From: Microbulbifer litoralis
Lineage (GTDB): Bacteria > Pseudomonadota > Gammaproteobacteria > Pseudomonadales > Cellvibrionaceae
Assembly (NCBI RefSeq): GCF_023634065.1
Contig: NZ_JALKCV010000002.1
Coordinates: 372,001-436,000 of the forward strand
DNA: 64,000 nt
Direction: 5' to 3'
The notes beneath the pieces are model-generated. The model was not told where the DNA came from. It searched no databases and saw only the letters and a list, made by a program, of their open reading frames with translations. Within the stretch, counting starts at the first letter, position 1; each line of letters opens with the position of its first letter. The position numbers and the translations under genes are program-made. Positions 47,810 through 58,181 of this stretch are shown here, one piece after another.

Positions 47810-48238
47810 ATGGCCCTGGAGCGCACTCTTTCCATCATCAAGCCGGACGCGGTAGCCAAGAACGTGATCGGCGAAATCGAAAGCCGCTTTGAAAAGGCCG
47901 GCCTGCGTATCGTCGCCATGAAAATGCTGCACCTGTCCGACGAGAAAGCCGGAGGCTTCTACGCCGAGCACAAGGAGCGCCCCTTCTTCAAGGATCTGGT
48001 AGGCTTCATGACCTCCGGCCCGGTTGTCGTGCAGGTGCTGGAAGGTGAAAACGCCATCGCCGCCAACCGCGACCTGATGGGCGCCACCAACCCGAAGGAA
48101 GCCGAAGCCGGCACCATCCGCGCCGATTTCGCCAACAGCATTGACGCCAACGCGGTACACGGCTCCGACTCCGCCGAATCCGCCGGCCGCGAAATCAGCT
48201 ATTTCTTCGCCGACGACGAAATCTGCCCGCGCGGTTGA
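47810..48238 (+). CDS. ndk: Nucleoside diphosphate kinase
   Basis: This 142-residue enzyme equalises nucleoside triphosphate pools. The phosphorylated His is in [16 protein letters not shown], and the N-terminus is [18 protein letters not shown]. The ribosome site is GGAG. It lies between iscX and rlmN as in Pseudomonas-like genomes. Confidence 0.98.
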   Translation: MALERTLSIIKPDAVAKNVIGEIESRFEKAGLRIVAMKMLHLSDEKAGGFYAEHKERPFFKDLVGFMTSGPVVVQVLEGENAIAANRDLMGATNPKEAEAGTIRADFANSIDANAVHGSDSAESAGREISYFFADDEICPRG

Positions 48239-48260
48239 TTTGTAAACTGGAAGCATAATG

Positions 48261-48277
48261 GTGCGCACGGCGTACCT
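48261..48277. repeat. GTGCGCAC-type palindrome after ndk
   Basis: GGTGCGCACGGCGTACC is a one-base variant of the element at 6301-6317. It lies about 20 bp past the ndk stop. Confidence 0.7.
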
Positions 48278-48327
48278 TGTGATTCGCGCATCGGCAAAGG
48301 TGTTAACAACTCTTGAGTCGATGTGAA

Positions 48328-48409
48328 GGCCCTGCTACCGACAATGGGTGCAGGGACTGTCAGCGAGAGGGACCTCGCAGACAAGCCTCCAGGGATGTAT
48401 TTACGGCGG
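48328..48409 (+). repeat. Palindromic element, copy 2 (right arm lost)
   Basis: The left arm starts GGCCCTGCTACCGA and the 52-nt loop includes GAGAGGGACCTCGC and CCTCCAGGGATGTATTTACG, nearly as in the copy at 53010. The right arm that should follow from 48410 is not complementary to the left one, so the stem is broken in this copy. Confidence 0.8.
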
Positions 48410-48527
48410 GGGCGCCCAGCCGTGTCCCAGAAAGGCGTACCCCGTCCCGGCTAGCGAAACGGAACCCCGAAACCCGGGGCCGGAACGTCTGGGCCGCCAC
48501 CGAGCCAGCTTAGAGGCACTGTTACCC

Positions 48528-49688
48528 ATGAGCCAGCCACAATCCGACAAAGTGAACCTGCTCGGCCTCTCGGTCGAGAAGCTGACCGCATTCTTCGAGT
48601 CCCTGGGCGAGAAGCGCTTCCGCGCCGTGCAGGTGCTGAAATGGATGCACCAGAATGGGGTGGACGATTTCGCGCAGATGACCAACGTCAGCAAGGCGCT
48701 GCGCGAAAAGCTGGCCAAAGTGGCCGAGATCCGCGCCCCCGAAGTGCTCAAGCAGTGGGATTCCTCCGACGGCACGCGCAAGTGGCTGATCCGCGTCGAG
48801 GGCGGCAGCGCCATCGAGACCGTCTATATCCCCGACGGCGAGCGCGGCACCCTGTGTGTTTCCTCCCAGGTGGGCTGCTCACTGGACTGCAGCTTCTGCG
48901 CCACCGGCAAGCAGGGCTTTAACCGCGACCTGACTGCGGCCGAGATCATCGGCCAGGTGTGGATTGCCTGCAAGTCCTTCGGTCAACTGGAGCCGAAGGG
49001 GCCGCGCAAGGTCACCAACGTGGTCATGATGGGCATGGGCGAGCCGCTGCTCAACTTCGACAACGTCGTCGATGCCATGAACCTGATGATGGAAGACAAC
49101 GCCTACGGCATCTCCAAGCGCCGCGTGACCCTGAGCACCTCCGGCGTGGTGCCGGCACTGGACCGGCTGTCCGAGGTGACCGATGTGAGCCTCGCCATCT
49201 CGCTGCACGCGCCCAACGACGAATTGCGCAACGAACTGGTGCCGATCAACAGGAAGTATCCGATTGCGATGCTTCTGGACAGCGCCGTGCGCTATATCGC
49301 CAGCATGCCCGACACCCATCGCAAGATGACCATCGAGTACACCCTGATGCGGGAGGTCAACGACCGCCCGGAGCACGCCGAACAACTGGCCGAATTGCTG
49401 CGCGATGTGCCTGTCAAAATAAATTTGATACCCTTCAACCCGTTCGAGCTGTCCGATTACCAACGGGTCAGCAACAACGCTTTGCGACGGTTTCAACAGA
49501 TTTTGCTGGACAAAGGCTTTACCGTAACCGTACGCACCACTCGCGGCGACGATATCGCCGCGGCCTGCGGCCAACTGGCCGGCAGCGTCAACGACCGCAC
49601 ACGCCGCTCCGAGCGCTACCGGGACGCCGGCCGCCGCAATGCCGGGCGCGGCGACGATATTGAAAGCCCGGTACGCATCGTCGGGTGA
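48528..49688 (+). CDS. rlmN: Dual-specificity 23S rRNA/tRNA adenine C2-methyltransferase RlmN
   Basis: This 386-residue radical-SAM enzyme methylates A2503 of 23S rRNA and A37 of some tRNAs. The cluster motif is [19 protein letters not shown], and the C-terminal methyl-carrying Cys lies in [12 protein letters not shown]. The start ATG at 48528 gives [19 protein letters not shown]; the upstream open frame crosses repeat DNA and is rejected. It needs 4Fe-4S from the neighbouring isc system. Confidence 0.97.
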   Translation: MSQPQSDKVNLLGLSVEKLTAFFESLGEKRFRAVQVLKWMHQNGVDDFAQMTNVSKALREKLAKVAEIRAPEVLKQWDSSDGTRKWLIRVEGGSAIETVYIPDGERGTLCVSSQVGCSLDCSFCATGKQGFNRDLTAAEIIGQVWIACKSFGQLEPKGPRKVTNVVMMGMGEPLLNFDNVVDAMNLMMEDNAYGISKRRVTLSTSGVVPALDRLSEVTDVSLAISLHAPNDELRNELVPINRKYPIAMLLDSAVRYIASMPDTHRKMTIEYTLMREVNDRPEHAEQLAELLRDVPVKINLIPFNPFELSDYQRVSNNALRRFQQILLDKGFTVTVRTTRGDDIAAACGQLAGSVNDRTRRSERYRDAGRRNAGRGDDIESPVRIVG

Positions 49689-49722
49689 TGTCGACCAGAC
49701 ATCACCGGGATGAAATATAAAA

Positions 49723-50517
49723 ATGACAGGTGATGTTGTGTTATCCAGAATTCTTTCCCCACCCATGGTGGGAATACTTCTTACTGCGTGGCTGAGTGGT
49801 TGTGTCACCACCGGCCTGCCGCCAAAACAGGAAATCGACCTGGACAAGGCGTTGGAGACCCATGTGCAGCTGGGCCTCCGCTATCTGCAGAGCGGCGACA
49901 ACCGCGAGGCGGCGCGCCAGCACTTCCTGAAAGCCCTGGAACTCGGCGAGCGCGACCCCCGCGCCCACCACGGCCTGGCCCTGCTCTACCAGTCCCAGGG
50001 CGAGCTGGATGTAGCCGAATCCCACTTCAAGAAAGCCCTGCGCTATGGCGACGACTTCTCCATGGCAAAGACCAACTACGGGGTGTTTCTCTACCAGCAG
50101 GAACGCTACGAGGAGGCGCTGGAGCTGTTCCGCGAGGCCTCCGCGGACCTGCGCTACAACCGCCGGTCATACGCGTTGGCCAATCTGGGGCGCACCGCTC
50201 TCAAGCTCGGCCGGGTGGAGGAGGCGGAGAAGGCCTATACCCGCGCGCTGGCACTGAACGAAGGCATGCCGCAGGCGCTGCTGGAACTGGCGGAACTAAA
50301 ATTCGATGCCGGTGCCTACCCAGAGGCCAAGCGCTACCTGGATCGGTTCAGCGCGAACAACCGGCAGATCCCCCAGTCCCTGTGGCTGGGCATCCGCATC
50401 GAGAAAGTTTTTGGCAACCGTAACAAGGAACGCAGTTACGCCCTTGCGCTGAAAAACCTCTATCCCTACTCAGACGAAGCGCTGAAGTACAAGAAGATGA
50501 CAGCCAATGACGGATAA
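49723..50517 (+). CDS. pilW: Type IV pilus biogenesis lipoprotein PilW (PilF)
   Basis: This 264-residue outer-membrane lipoprotein has the lipobox ILLTAWLSGC and six TPR-like repeats (LGLRYLQSGDNREAARQHFLK, HHGLALLYQSQGELDVAES and so on). It helps the PilQ secretin assemble. The start is ATG 49723, with GTG 49738 as an alternative closer to AGGTG. Its end overlaps rodZ by 11 bp, so the two are translationally linked. Confidence 0.93.
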   Translation: MTGDVVLSRILSPPMVGILLTAWLSGCVTTGLPPKQEIDLDKALETHVQLGLRYLQSGDNREAARQHFLKALELGERDPRAHHGLALLYQSQGELDVAESHFKKALRYGDDFSMAKTNYGVFLYQQERYEEALELFREASADLRYNRRSYALANLGRTALKLGRVEEAEKAYTRALALNEGMPQALLELAELKFDAGAYPEAKRYLDRFSANNRQIPQSLWLGIRIEKVFGNRNKERSYALALKNLYPYSDEALKYKKMTANDG

Positions 50518-51556
50518 CGTTTCTGAAAGCGTCGAAAACGCCGGGAACCGCGCCTCGCAGAGCGATGCGCGGAGCCTGGACAACTCCCCCGGCAGCCAGC
50601 TGCAGCGGGGCCGCGAAAGCGCCGGCCTCAGCCGCGAGGAGCTCTCCCGCCGCCTGTGCATGACGGTCGAAAAGCTGGACCTGCTCGAGCGCGACGAATA
50701 CGAGCGCCTGCCGAGTGCACTCTATGTGCGCGGCTATATCCGCAATGCCTGCAAGGAACTGGGCCTGGATTCAGCCCCGGTACTGGCCGCCTTCTCCGGC
50801 TACGCTGCCGCGGAAGAAGAGAGCCGCGCAATCGTTGAGCACGTGCGCCGCGGTCCGGTGATCGACAACCGCCCCAAGCGCAACCTGCGCGGCCTGGCCC
50901 TGCTGCCGCTACTGCTCGTTGCCGGCGTATTCTGGTGGCTGAACGGGCGCGACCTGACCCCGCCGGTACTGACTGCGGAGCCCGCCGGGGAAGAGGCCCT
51001 TGCCGCCGAACAGGCGCCGGTGGAATCCGGGGCATTCGCAGTAGCCGGCAATGTACAGCCGCAAGGGCCCGACACCGACGCAGAGGCGGCCCCACTACAA
51101 CCGCTGGCGGAAGAGCCCTCAGCGAAGGAGGTAGAGCCTTCAGCGGAGATAGAGCCCTCAGCGGAAAATGAGCCTTCAGCGGAACAGCAGCCCTCAGCGG
51201 AACAGCAGCCCCCAGCAGAAGAAGCCCCCCAGCAGCAAGAGACTGCCGCGGAGGCCGCCCCCGCGGCGGACCCCGTCAGCGAGCCGTCCTTCGACCCGGC
51301 TCCCGCGCCGGCCGGCAGTGAATCGCTGCAGTTGGCCTTCACCGAAGAGGCCTGGATCGAGGTGAAAGACGCCAGCGGCGCCGTGCTCCTGGCCAAGCTG
51401 CAACCCGCCGGTTCAAAGGTATCGGTGGCCGGTCAGCCGCCATTCCAGTTGATGCTGGGCAATGCGAGCGGCACCGAGGTGCGCTTCCACGGCGAACTGG
51501 TGGACAGTGACCCGTTAGGCAACCGCCGCACACGCAAGCTTACGGTCGGGGACTGA
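50507..51556 (+). CDS. rodZ: Cell-shape protein RodZ
   Basis: This 349-residue protein links MreB to the envelope. An N-terminal HTH domain (LQRGRESAGLSREELSRRLCM) is followed by one membrane helix (GLALLPLLLVAGVFWWL, about 127-145). A periplasmic linker has about six imperfect PSAE-type repeats between residues 200 and 245. The C-terminal DUF4115 domain (LQLAFTEEAWIEVKDASG) closes the protein. The repetitive linker probably varies between strains. Confidence 0.95.
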   Translation: MTDNVSESVENAGNRASQSDARSLDNSPGSQLQRGRESAGLSREELSRRLCMTVEKLDLLERDEYERLPSALYVRGYIRNACKELGLDSAPVLAAFSGYAAAEEESRAIVEHVRRGPVIDNRPKRNLRGLALLPLLLVAGVFWWLNGRDLTPPVLTAEPAGEEALAAEQAPVESGAFAVAGNVQPQGPDTDAEAAPLQPLAEEPSAKEVEPSAEIEPSAENEPSAEQQPSAEQQPPAEEAPQQQETAAEAAPAADPVSEPSFDPAPAPAGSESLQLAFTEEAWIEVKDASGAVLLAKLQPAGSKVSVAGQPPFQLMLGNASGTEVRFHGELVDSDPLGNRRTRKLTVGD

Positions 51557-51743
51557 AGCGGCACGGTGGCTGCGGGGCGACCCGCCTGCCCACCCTCCGC
51601 GGCAGTCTCTCCCGGGCCGATACTGGTTTGACCAGCCCGCATTTTAGCGTGCAGGCAGCACATCCCGGCAATTCCGCCCCGCCGGAGGCCGCTGTCGGCG
51701 TGACAAATCGGCCATCCATGCTGATTTGTAAGCCTTCCGCATT

Positions 51744-51749
51744 TATAAT
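51744..51749 (+). promoter_or_regulatory. Possible ispG promoter (-10)
   Basis: TATAAT stands 45 bp before the ispG ATG in an AT-richer interval. No convincing -35 is seen, so this is tentative. Confidence 0.4.
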
Positions 51750-51793
51750 CTCCCCCTCATTTATCCAGTCTGCGAAACTGCCGAGTCAGCCCT

Positions 51794-52906
51794 ATGCAAT
51801 TTGAGTCACCCATTGTCCGCCGCCGGTCGCGTCAGATTATGGTGGGCAACGTGCCCGTCGGCGGTGATGCGCCGATCTCGGTGCAGAGCATGACCAATAC
51901 CGACACCTGCGACGTGGCCGCCACCGTCGACCAGATCCGCCGGCTGCAGGCAGCGGGCGCCGATATCGTGCGCGTCTCCGTGCCCAGCCTGGACGCCGCC
52001 GAGGCCTTCGGCGAGATCAAAAAGCAGGCGGAAGTGCCGCTGGTGGCAGATATCCACTTCGACTACCGCATCGCGCTGCGCGTAGCGGACCTCGGCGTCG
52101 ACTGCCTGCGCATCAACCCGGGCAATATCGGCCGCGAGAAGCGCATCCGCGCCGTGGTGGACAAGGCCCGCGACCTGAATATCCCCATCCGCATCGGCGT
52201 CAACGCCGGCTCGCTGGAAAAAGACCTGCAGAAGAAGTACGGCGAACCCACACCGGACGCGTTGGTCGAATCCGCCCTGCGCCATGTGGAGATTCTCGAC
52301 GGCCTGGATTTCCAGGATTTCAAGGTCAGCGTCAAAGCCTCCGATATCTTCATGGCCACCGTCGCCTACCGCAAACTGGCGCAGCAGATAGAACAGCCGC
52401 TGCACCTGGGCATCACCGAGGCCGGCGGCCTGCGCTCCGGCACGGTCAAGTCCGCCATCGGCCTGGGCGCGCTGCTGCTGGACGGCATCGGCGATACCCT
52501 GCGGGTCTCGCTGGCGGCGGACCCGGTGGAAGAAGTGAAAGTGGGCTGGGATCTCCTGAAGAGCCTGCGCCTGCGCACCAAGGGCATCAACTTTATCGCC
52601 TGCCCCAGCTGTTCGCGCCAGAACTTCGACGTGGTACAGACCATGAACGAACTGGAAACGCGGCTGGAAGATATCACCACGCCGCTGGACGTGGCGGTGA
52701 TCGGCTGCATCGTCAATGGCCCCGGCGAAGCCAAGGAGGCGGATATCGGCCTCACCGGCGGCACGCCCAGCCACGCCATCTATGTGGACGGCAAGCCGGA
52801 CCGCAAATTCAATCACGACAACCTGGTCGACAACCTCGAGCGCCTGATCCGCGAGAAAGCCGCGGCCAAGGAAGAGCGCGAGGCGGATATTATTGCCAAG
52901 GCATGA
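51794..52906 (+). CDS. ispG: 4-hydroxy-3-methylbut-2-enyl diphosphate synthase IspG
   Basis: This 370-residue 4Fe-4S enzyme performs the sixth step of the MEP isoprenoid pathway. The N-terminal TIM barrel has [19 protein letters not shown]. The cluster Cys lie in [11 protein letters not shown] and [17 protein letters not shown]. Length and order match gammaproteobacterial IspG. It stops 5 bp before heptamer array C. Confidence 0.98.
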   Translation: MQFESPIVRRRSRQIMVGNVPVGGDAPISVQSMTNTDTCDVAATVDQIRRLQAAGADIVRVSVPSLDAAEAFGEIKKQAEVPLVADIHFDYRIALRVADLGVDCLRINPGNIGREKRIRAVVDKARDLNIPIRIGVNAGSLEKDLQKKYGEPTPDALVESALRHVEILDGLDFQDFKVSVKASDIFMATVAYRKLAQQIEQPLHLGITEAGGLRSGTVKSAIGLGALLLDGIGDTLRVSLAADPVEEVKVGWDLLKSLRLRTKGINFIACPSCSRQNFDVVQTMNELETRLEDITTPLDVAVIGCIVNGPGEAKEADIGLTGGTPSHAIYVDGKPDRKFNHDNLVDNLERLIREKAAAKEEREADIIAKA

Positions 52907-52911
52907 TTGTT

Positions 52912-52981
52912 GGGACTCGGGACTCGGGACTCGGGACTCGGGACTCGGGACTCGGGACTCGGGACTCGGGACTCGGGACTC
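52912..52981. repeat. Heptamer array C, 10 copies of GGGACTC
   Basis: Ten exact copies begin five bases after the ispG stop. The array is followed by GAAAAAG and then the palindromic element copy 3. Confidence 0.97.
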
Positions 52982-53009
52982 GAAAAAGAACACAGAAATC
53001 AAATGCGAA

Positions 53010-53121
53010 GGCGCTGATGCCGGTACTCTCTTGCGGGACTGTTGGCGAGAGGGACCTCGCCGACAAGCCTCCAGGGATGGATTTACGGCGTGTCCCGCAA
53101 GAGAGTACCGGCAGCAGCGCC
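53010..53121 (+). repeat. Palindromic element, copy 3 (30-nt arms)
   Basis: Left arm 53010-53039 and right arm 53092-53121 are complementary at 29 of 30 positions with a 52-nt loop. The outer arm half GGCGCTGATGCCGGT is the family sequence; the inner half ACTCTCTTGCGGGAC is different from copy 1 but complementary to its own partner. Inside the loop GCGAG / CTCGC gives a second small hairpin. It lies between ispG and hisS on the transcribed strand. Confidence 0.92.
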
Positions 53122-53187
53122 GCCACAGGACCTTCTTACTGACACCCGTCCGTGTGGCCGCAAAAAATTAGCAAGTAAGGAACACCG

Positions 53188-54450
53188 TTGAAACAACTTC
53201 GCGCAATACGCGGCATGAATGACCTGCTGCCGGGCCAGTCCCCGGTGTGGCAGTATGTGGAATCCACCCTCAGCGAACTCTTCGCCCGCTACGGCTACAG
53301 CGAGATCCGCACGCCCTACCTGGAGGCGACACAGCTGTTCTCGCGCGCCGTGGGCGAGGCCACCGATATTGTCGAGAAGGAGATGTACACCTTCGAAGAC
53401 AAGAGCGGCGACAGCGTCACCCTGCGCCCGGAAGGCACCGCCGGCACCGTGCGCGCGGCCATCCAGAACAACCTGCTGACCCAGCCCCAGCGGCTGTGGT
53501 ATTTCGGCCCCATGTTCCGCTACGAGCGCCCGCAGAAAGGCCGCCTGCGCCAGTTTCACCAGTTCGGTATCGAAGTCTTCGGCATCGAGGGCCCCGACAT
53601 CGATGCGGAAATCCTGGTCATGACCGCGCGCCTGTGGCGCCAACTGGGGATCCAGGATCACGTCAAACTGCAACTCAACTCGCTCGGCAACTCCGCCAGC
53701 CGCGCCGCCTACCGCGAGGCGCTGGTGACCTACCTGAGCGAGCGCCGCGAACAGCTGGATGAAGACAGCCAGCGCCGCCTGGAGCGCAACCCGCTGCGCA
53801 TACTCGACAGCAAAAACCCCCAGACCCAGGAACTGCTGGCCGATGCGCCCTGTCTACTGGACTTCCTCGACGGGGAATCCGCGGCGCACTTCGACCGCCT
53901 GAAAGCCATGCTCGACGCCGCCGGCGTCGCCTACGAGATCAATCCGAAGCTGGTGCGCGGCCTCGACTACTACGGCAAGACCGTATTCGAGTGGGTCACC
54001 GACAGCCTCGGCGCCCAGGGCACCGTCTGCGCCGGTGGCCGCTACGACGGCCTGGTGGAACAGATGGGCGGCAAATCCACCCCGGCCGTGGGCTTTGGCC
54101 TCGGTGTCGAGCGGCTGGTGCTGATGCTCGAGACCCTCGAGGTACTGCCCGAAGCCATCGACCAGCAGGTGGACGCCTACCTGGTCGCCGTGGGTGATGT
54201 ACAATCGGCGGCTTTGGCCGCGGCCGAGCAGCTGCGCGACGAACTGCCCTGGTTGCGCCTGCAGACCCATATGGGCGGCGGCAGCTTCAAGAGCCAGATG
54301 AAAAAGGCCGACCGCAGCAACGCCGACTTCGCGCTGATCATCGGCGAGGACGAGGCCGCGGCGGGGCAGGTCACCGTCAAGTTCCTGCGCGCCGACGAGC
54401 CGCAGCAGACGGTCGCGCTGGCCGAACTGCCCGCGCTGCTGGCAGGCTGA
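53188..54450 (+). CDS. hisS: Histidyl-tRNA synthetase
   Basis: This 420-residue class II synthetase has motif 2 ([22 protein letters not shown]), the His-A loop [15 protein letters not shown], and motif 3 ([15 protein letters not shown]). The anticodon-binding domain follows. The start codon is TTG at 53188 with TAAGGA upstream; the protein then begins [15 protein letters not shown] as expected. The next ATG lies inside the conserved part. Confidence 0.97.
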   Translation: MKQLRAIRGMNDLLPGQSPVWQYVESTLSELFARYGYSEIRTPYLEATQLFSRAVGEATDIVEKEMYTFEDKSGDSVTLRPEGTAGTVRAAIQNNLLTQPQRLWYFGPMFRYERPQKGRLRQFHQFGIEVFGIEGPDIDAEILVMTARLWRQLGIQDHVKLQLNSLGNSASRAAYREALVTYLSERREQLDEDSQRRLERNPLRILDSKNPQTQELLADAPCLLDFLDGESAAHFDRLKAMLDAAGVAYEINPKLVRGLDYYGKTVFEWVTDSLGAQGTVCAGGRYDGLVEQMGGKSTPAVGFGLGVERLVLMLETLEVLPEAIDQQVDAYLVAVGDVQSAALAAAEQLRDELPWLRLQTHMGGGSFKSQMKKADRSNADFALIIGEDEAAAGQVTVKFLRADEPQQTVALAELPALLAG

Positions 54451-54534
54451 CGACAGAACAGGCAGGGAAGGGGCCCGGCGCTCCTGATTTCCCTGCGGGA
54501 AGATCCAGATAATTACAGGAAAGGCAAGTATCCA

Positions 54535-55275
54535 ATGGCTGACCACATTACCGAAGAAGAACAAATAGAAACGCTCAAGCGCTGGTGGGCGGAAAACGGC
54601 AAGGGTATCGTCACCGGCGTGGTATTGGCACTGGCCGGCTACTTCGGCTACCAGTGGTGGCAGGACAGCGAGCGGGGCGAGGCCGAAGCCGCCTCCAACC
54701 TCTACCAGAGCTTTGTCCAGGCCGTGTCTGCCAACGAGGGCCAGCCGGACAACAAACAGCTGACCACCGCCAAGAGCGTCGCCCGCCAGTTGAAGGAAGA
54801 ATTCAGCCAGCGTATCTACGCCAGCCAGGCAGCCCTGCGCCTGGCCGCCATCGCCGCGGAAGACAACGACCTGGAAGCGGCCGCCAAACAACTGCAGTGG
54901 GTGCTGGACAACGGCGCCGAGCCCACCATGCAACTGCTGGCCAAGCGCCGCCTGGCTGCAGTGAAGGCCGCGCGCGGTGAACCGCAAGAGGCGCTGGCAC
55001 TGCTGGAAGGCGAGGTGCCGCCGGCCTTCGCCTCCCTCTACGCCGAAACCCGCGGCGATATCCTGCTGCAGCAGGGCGATGAGGCGGCGGCCCACAGTGC
55101 CTACCAGCAGGCACTGGCCCAGCTGTTGCCGGAACAGGCCAACAGCGCCCGGTTGCTGCGGATGAAAGCCGACAGCCTGGCCGCGGCCGAAGACACCGAA
55201 GCCGCAGCCGACGACAAGGCTGAGCCGGTCGATGCAGAGGTAGAAGTCGAGGACAAGGAGAGCACTGAGCAATGA
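54535..55275 (+). CDS. yfgM: YfgM-type TPR membrane protein (SecYEG accessory)
   Basis: This 246-residue protein begins with a cytoplasmic segment (EEEQIETLKRWWAENGKG) and one membrane helix (GIVTGVVLALAGYFGYQWW). A periplasmic TPR domain follows, and the tail is very acidic. In E. coli YfgM works with PpiD at the SecYEG translocon. Its last codon overlaps bamB by four bases (ATGA), so translation is coupled. Confidence 0.93.
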   Translation: MADHITEEEQIETLKRWWAENGKGIVTGVVLALAGYFGYQWWQDSERGEAEAASNLYQSFVQAVSANEGQPDNKQLTTAKSVARQLKEEFSQRIYASQAALRLAAIAAEDNDLEAAAKQLQWVLDNGAEPTMQLLAKRRLAAVKAARGEPQEALALLEGEVPPAFASLYAETRGDILLQQGDEAAAHSAYQQALAQLLPEQANSARLLRMKADSLAAAEDTEAAADDKAEPVDAEVEVEDKESTEQ

Positions 55276-56435
55276 GTTTCCTTTCCCGCGCGAGTGCGCG
55301 CATGTTGGCGGTGGCACTGGCCGCAACCCTGGGCGCCTGCGCGTCCAATGACGAAAAAGAAGACACGGACCCGGTCGAACTGGTCGAGATCCAGCCCAGC
55401 GTCGAGCTGCGCGAAGTCTGGTCCCACAATATCGGCGATATCGACGCCAAGCTCTACGCCATGTTGCAGCCCGGTATTTCCGCCGGCCGTATCGTTGTCG
55501 CCAACAGCGAGGGGGACGTGATTGCCTTCGAGCGCAGCAGCGGCAAGCGCCTGTGGGAAACCGAACTGGATGTGGAAATCAGCGGCGGTGTCGGTGTCGG
55601 CCTGGGCCTGGCCGTGGTCGCGGATTACCGCGGTCGCGTCGAGGCCCTGAACCTGAACACCGGCGAAGAAGTCTGGAGCCACCAGCTGTCCAGCGAAGTG
55701 GTCGCCGCACCCGCAGTCGGCTCCGGCCGCGTGGTGGTACAGACGGTCGACGGCAAGATCATCGGCCTCGACGCCTCCAGTGGCGAGGAGCGCTGGAGCC
55801 ACAGCACCGTATTGCCGGTACTGACCCTGCGCGGCACCGCCGCACCGGTGATCTCCGCCGGCGTGGTCTACGCCGGCCTGGACAACGGCAAGCTGATCGC
55901 ACTGGATGCCACCGATGGCATTCCGCGCTGGGACCAGCGCGTCGCCATTCCGCAGGGCTCCGCCGAACTGGACCGGGTCGTGGATATCGACGGCTCGCCG
56001 GTGGTGCGCGGCGACCTGGTGTTCGCCGCCAGCTACCAGGGCCGCGCCGTGGCCCTGTCGCGCGAAGATGGCCGCGGCCTCTGGGCGCGAGATGCCTCCA
56101 CCCACCACAGCGTGGCCGTGGGCGCGGGCAGTGTGTTCCTGAGCGATGCCGAGGGCAGCGTCTACGCCTACAATGTGGGCAATGGCCAGATTGTCTGGAG
56201 CAACAACGAACTGTTGCGCCGCGAACTCAGTGGCCCGGCCTATTTCGGCGATGTCCTGGTGGTCGGCGACCTGGAGGGCTACCTGCACGCGCTGGATCCC
56301 GCCAGCGGCCGCATCATCGGACGCAAGAAAATCGACAGCGACCCGGTGCGTATCCCGCTGCTGGCCGACGGCGACCTGCTGTTTGCCCTGTCCGACGACG
56401 GCGAACTCGTGGCCCTGCGCCTGGAGCGCGGATAA
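55272..56435 (+). CDS. bamB: Outer-membrane assembly lipoprotein BamB
   Basis: This 387-residue lipoprotein has the lipobox VALAATLGAC and an eight-bladed PQQ-type beta propeller, visible as repeats such as GKRLWETELDVEISGGVGVG, GEEVWSHQLSSEVVAAP and GEERWSHSTVLPVL. It scaffolds the BAM complex that inserts beta-barrel proteins. Its stop is 7 bp before heptamer array D. Confidence 0.96.
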   Translation: MSFLSRASARMLAVALAATLGACASNDEKEDTDPVELVEIQPSVELREVWSHNIGDIDAKLYAMLQPGISAGRIVVANSEGDVIAFERSSGKRLWETELDVEISGGVGVGLGLAVVADYRGRVEALNLNTGEEVWSHQLSSEVVAAPAVGSGRVVVQTVDGKIIGLDASSGEERWSHSTVLPVLTLRGTAAPVISAGVVYAGLDNGKLIALDATDGIPRWDQRVAIPQGSAELDRVVDIDGSPVVRGDLVFAASYQGRAVALSREDGRGLWARDASTHHSVAVGAGSVFLSDAEGSVYAYNVGNGQIVWSNNELLRRELSGPAYFGDVLVVGDLEGYLHALDPASGRIIGRKKIDSDPVRIPLLADGDLLFALSDDGELVALRLERG

Positions 56436-56442
56436 TACTGGC

Positions 56443-56470
56443 GGGACTCGGGACTCGGGACTCGGGACTC
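56443..56470. repeat. Heptamer array D, 4 copies of GGGACTC
   Basis: Four exact copies and one variant (GGGACCC) follow the bamB stop by seven bases. The interval to der also holds a CCCCTTCTCCC-type element related to the hairpin before hscB. Confidence 0.95.
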
Positions 56471-56657
56471 GGGACCCGGCATCTGGCACTCTGGAAAGGG
56501 CCTGATTGCCCCGAGGTCGGAAAGAATAGCTCCCCTTCTCCCTCTGGCAGGGGGCTGGGGGAAGGGCCGCGCTGGCGCCCCGCATTTGAACATCGCCCGC
56601 ACCTCTGCGGGCGTTCGCATTTATGGCAAACAAGTTTTGCCCCGAGTAGAAAGAACT

Positions 56658-58052
56658 ATGCTCCCTGTAATCGCCCTGGTCGGGCGCCCCAACGTGGGCA
56701 AATCCACCCTCTTCAACCGGCTCACCAAGAGCCGCGATGCCCTGGTGGCCAACTACGCCGGCCTGACCCGCGACCGCAAGTACGGCGAGGCGGAGATCGA
56801 GGGCCACAAGGTTATCCTGGTCGACACCGGCGGTATCAGCGGCGGCGAGGAGGGTATAGACGCGGCCATGGCCCAGCAGTCCATGCAGGCCATCGAGGAG
56901 GCGGACGTGGTGCTGTTCCTGGTGGATTGCCGCGCCGGCCTGACACCGGCGGACGAGATGATCGCCGAACAGCTGCGCACCCGCTCCAAGCCCACGCTGC
57001 TGGTGGCCAACAAGGTCGACGGCGTCAACCCGGATATCGCCCTGGCGCCTTTCTACGAGCTGGGCATCGGCGAGCTGTTCCCCACCACCGCCACCCACGG
57101 CCGCGGCGTGCGCGGGCTGATGGAACGCGTGGTGCAGGACCTGCCGGAACCGCAGGAAGCCGAGACCGGGGACGAGGCCAAGGGCATCAAGATCGCCATC
57201 GTCGGCCGCCCGAATGTGGGCAAGTCCACACTGGTCAATCGCCTGCTGGGCGAGGACCGCGTGGTGGTCTACGACCAGCCCGGCACCACCCGCGACAGCG
57301 TCTATATCAACTACGAGCGCGACGACAAGCCCTATACCATCATCGATACCGCGGGCATCCGCCGGCGCAAGAATATCCGCGAGTCGGTGGAGAAATTCTC
57401 CATCGTCAAAACCCTGCAGGCGGTGGAAGACGCCAATGTGGTGGTACTGGTGATCGACGCCGGCGAGGGCCTGGTGGACCAGGATATGCACCTGATGGGC
57501 AGCGTGATCCAGGCCGGCCGCGCGCTGGTGGTGGCGTTGAACAAGTGGGATGGCCTGGAAGACGACCACCGCCAGTACGTCAAGACCGAGCTGGAGCGGC
57601 GCCTGCGTTTCGTCGACTTCGCCGATATCCACTTTATCTCCGCACTGCACGGCACCGGCGTCGGCCACCTGTACGAATCGATCGAGTCCGCCTACCAGAG
57701 CGCCACCGACAAGCTCTCCACCAACCACCTGACGCGTATCCTGCAGTGGGCGGTCAGTGAGCACCAACCACCGCTGGTACACGGCCACCGCATCAAGTTA
57801 CGCTACGCCCACGCCGGCGGCCAGAATCCGCCGGTAATCGTGATTCACGGCAACCAGACCGAGCAGGTGCCGGGCCACTATGTGCGCTACCTTGAGAAAA
57901 CCTTCCGCAAGGCGCTGGACCTGCACGGCACCCCGGTCAAGATCGAGTTCCGCACCGGCAGCAATCCCTATGCCGGCAAAAAGAACAAACTGAGCGACCG
58001 CCAGAAGGCCAAGAAGCGGCGCCTGATGAAGTTTGTGAAAAAGAAGAAGTAG
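56658..58052 (+). CDS. der: Ribosome-associated GTPase Der (EngA)
   Basis: This 464-residue protein has two G domains in tandem, each with [17 protein letters not shown] or [16 protein letters not shown] as P-loop, DTGG or DTAG as G3, and NKVD or NKWD as G4. A KH-like C-terminal domain and a Lys-rich tail follow. It is needed for 50S assembly. The ATG at 56658 starts the family sequence [16 protein letters not shown]. Confidence 0.98.
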   Translation: MLPVIALVGRPNVGKSTLFNRLTKSRDALVANYAGLTRDRKYGEAEIEGHKVILVDTGGISGGEEGIDAAMAQQSMQAIEEADVVLFLVDCRAGLTPADEMIAEQLRTRSKPTLLVANKVDGVNPDIALAPFYELGIGELFPTTATHGRGVRGLMERVVQDLPEPQEAETGDEAKGIKIAIVGRPNVGKSTLVNRLLGEDRVVVYDQPGTTRDSVYINYERDDKPYTIIDTAGIRRRKNIRESVEKFSIVKTLQAVEDANVVVLVIDAGEGLVDQDMHLMGSVIQAGRALVVALNKWDGLEDDHRQYVKTELERRLRFVDFADIHFISALHGTGVGHLYESIESAYQSATDKLSTNHLTRILQWAVSEHQPPLVHGHRIKLRYAHAGGQNPPVIVIHGNQTEQVPGHYVRYLEKTFRKALDLHGTPVKIEFRTGSNPYAGKKNKLSDRQKAKKRRLMKFVKKKK

Positions 58053-58059
58053 TGTTGTC

Positions 58060-58073
58060 GGGACTCGGGACTC
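58060..58073. repeat. Heptamer array E, 2 copies of GGGACTC
   Basis: Two exact copies follow the der stop by seven bases and are followed by GGAAAAAGG, similar to the sequence after array C. This is the shortest array. Confidence 0.85.
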
Positions 58074-58181
58074 GGAAAAAGGCGCCTTGGGAACGCCGAG
58101 TTCGGGAGCGCCCGCCGCCAGCTCGGCAAAGCGGGCCGCAGGCCCGCCAATGCCAATGGAATATGTCAAAAGGAGAATGCG

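Noticed and set aside
55101..57788. Minus-strand open frame of nearly 900 codons
   Set aside because: It is antisense to yfgM, bamB and der and runs through heptamer array D; no recognisable protein.
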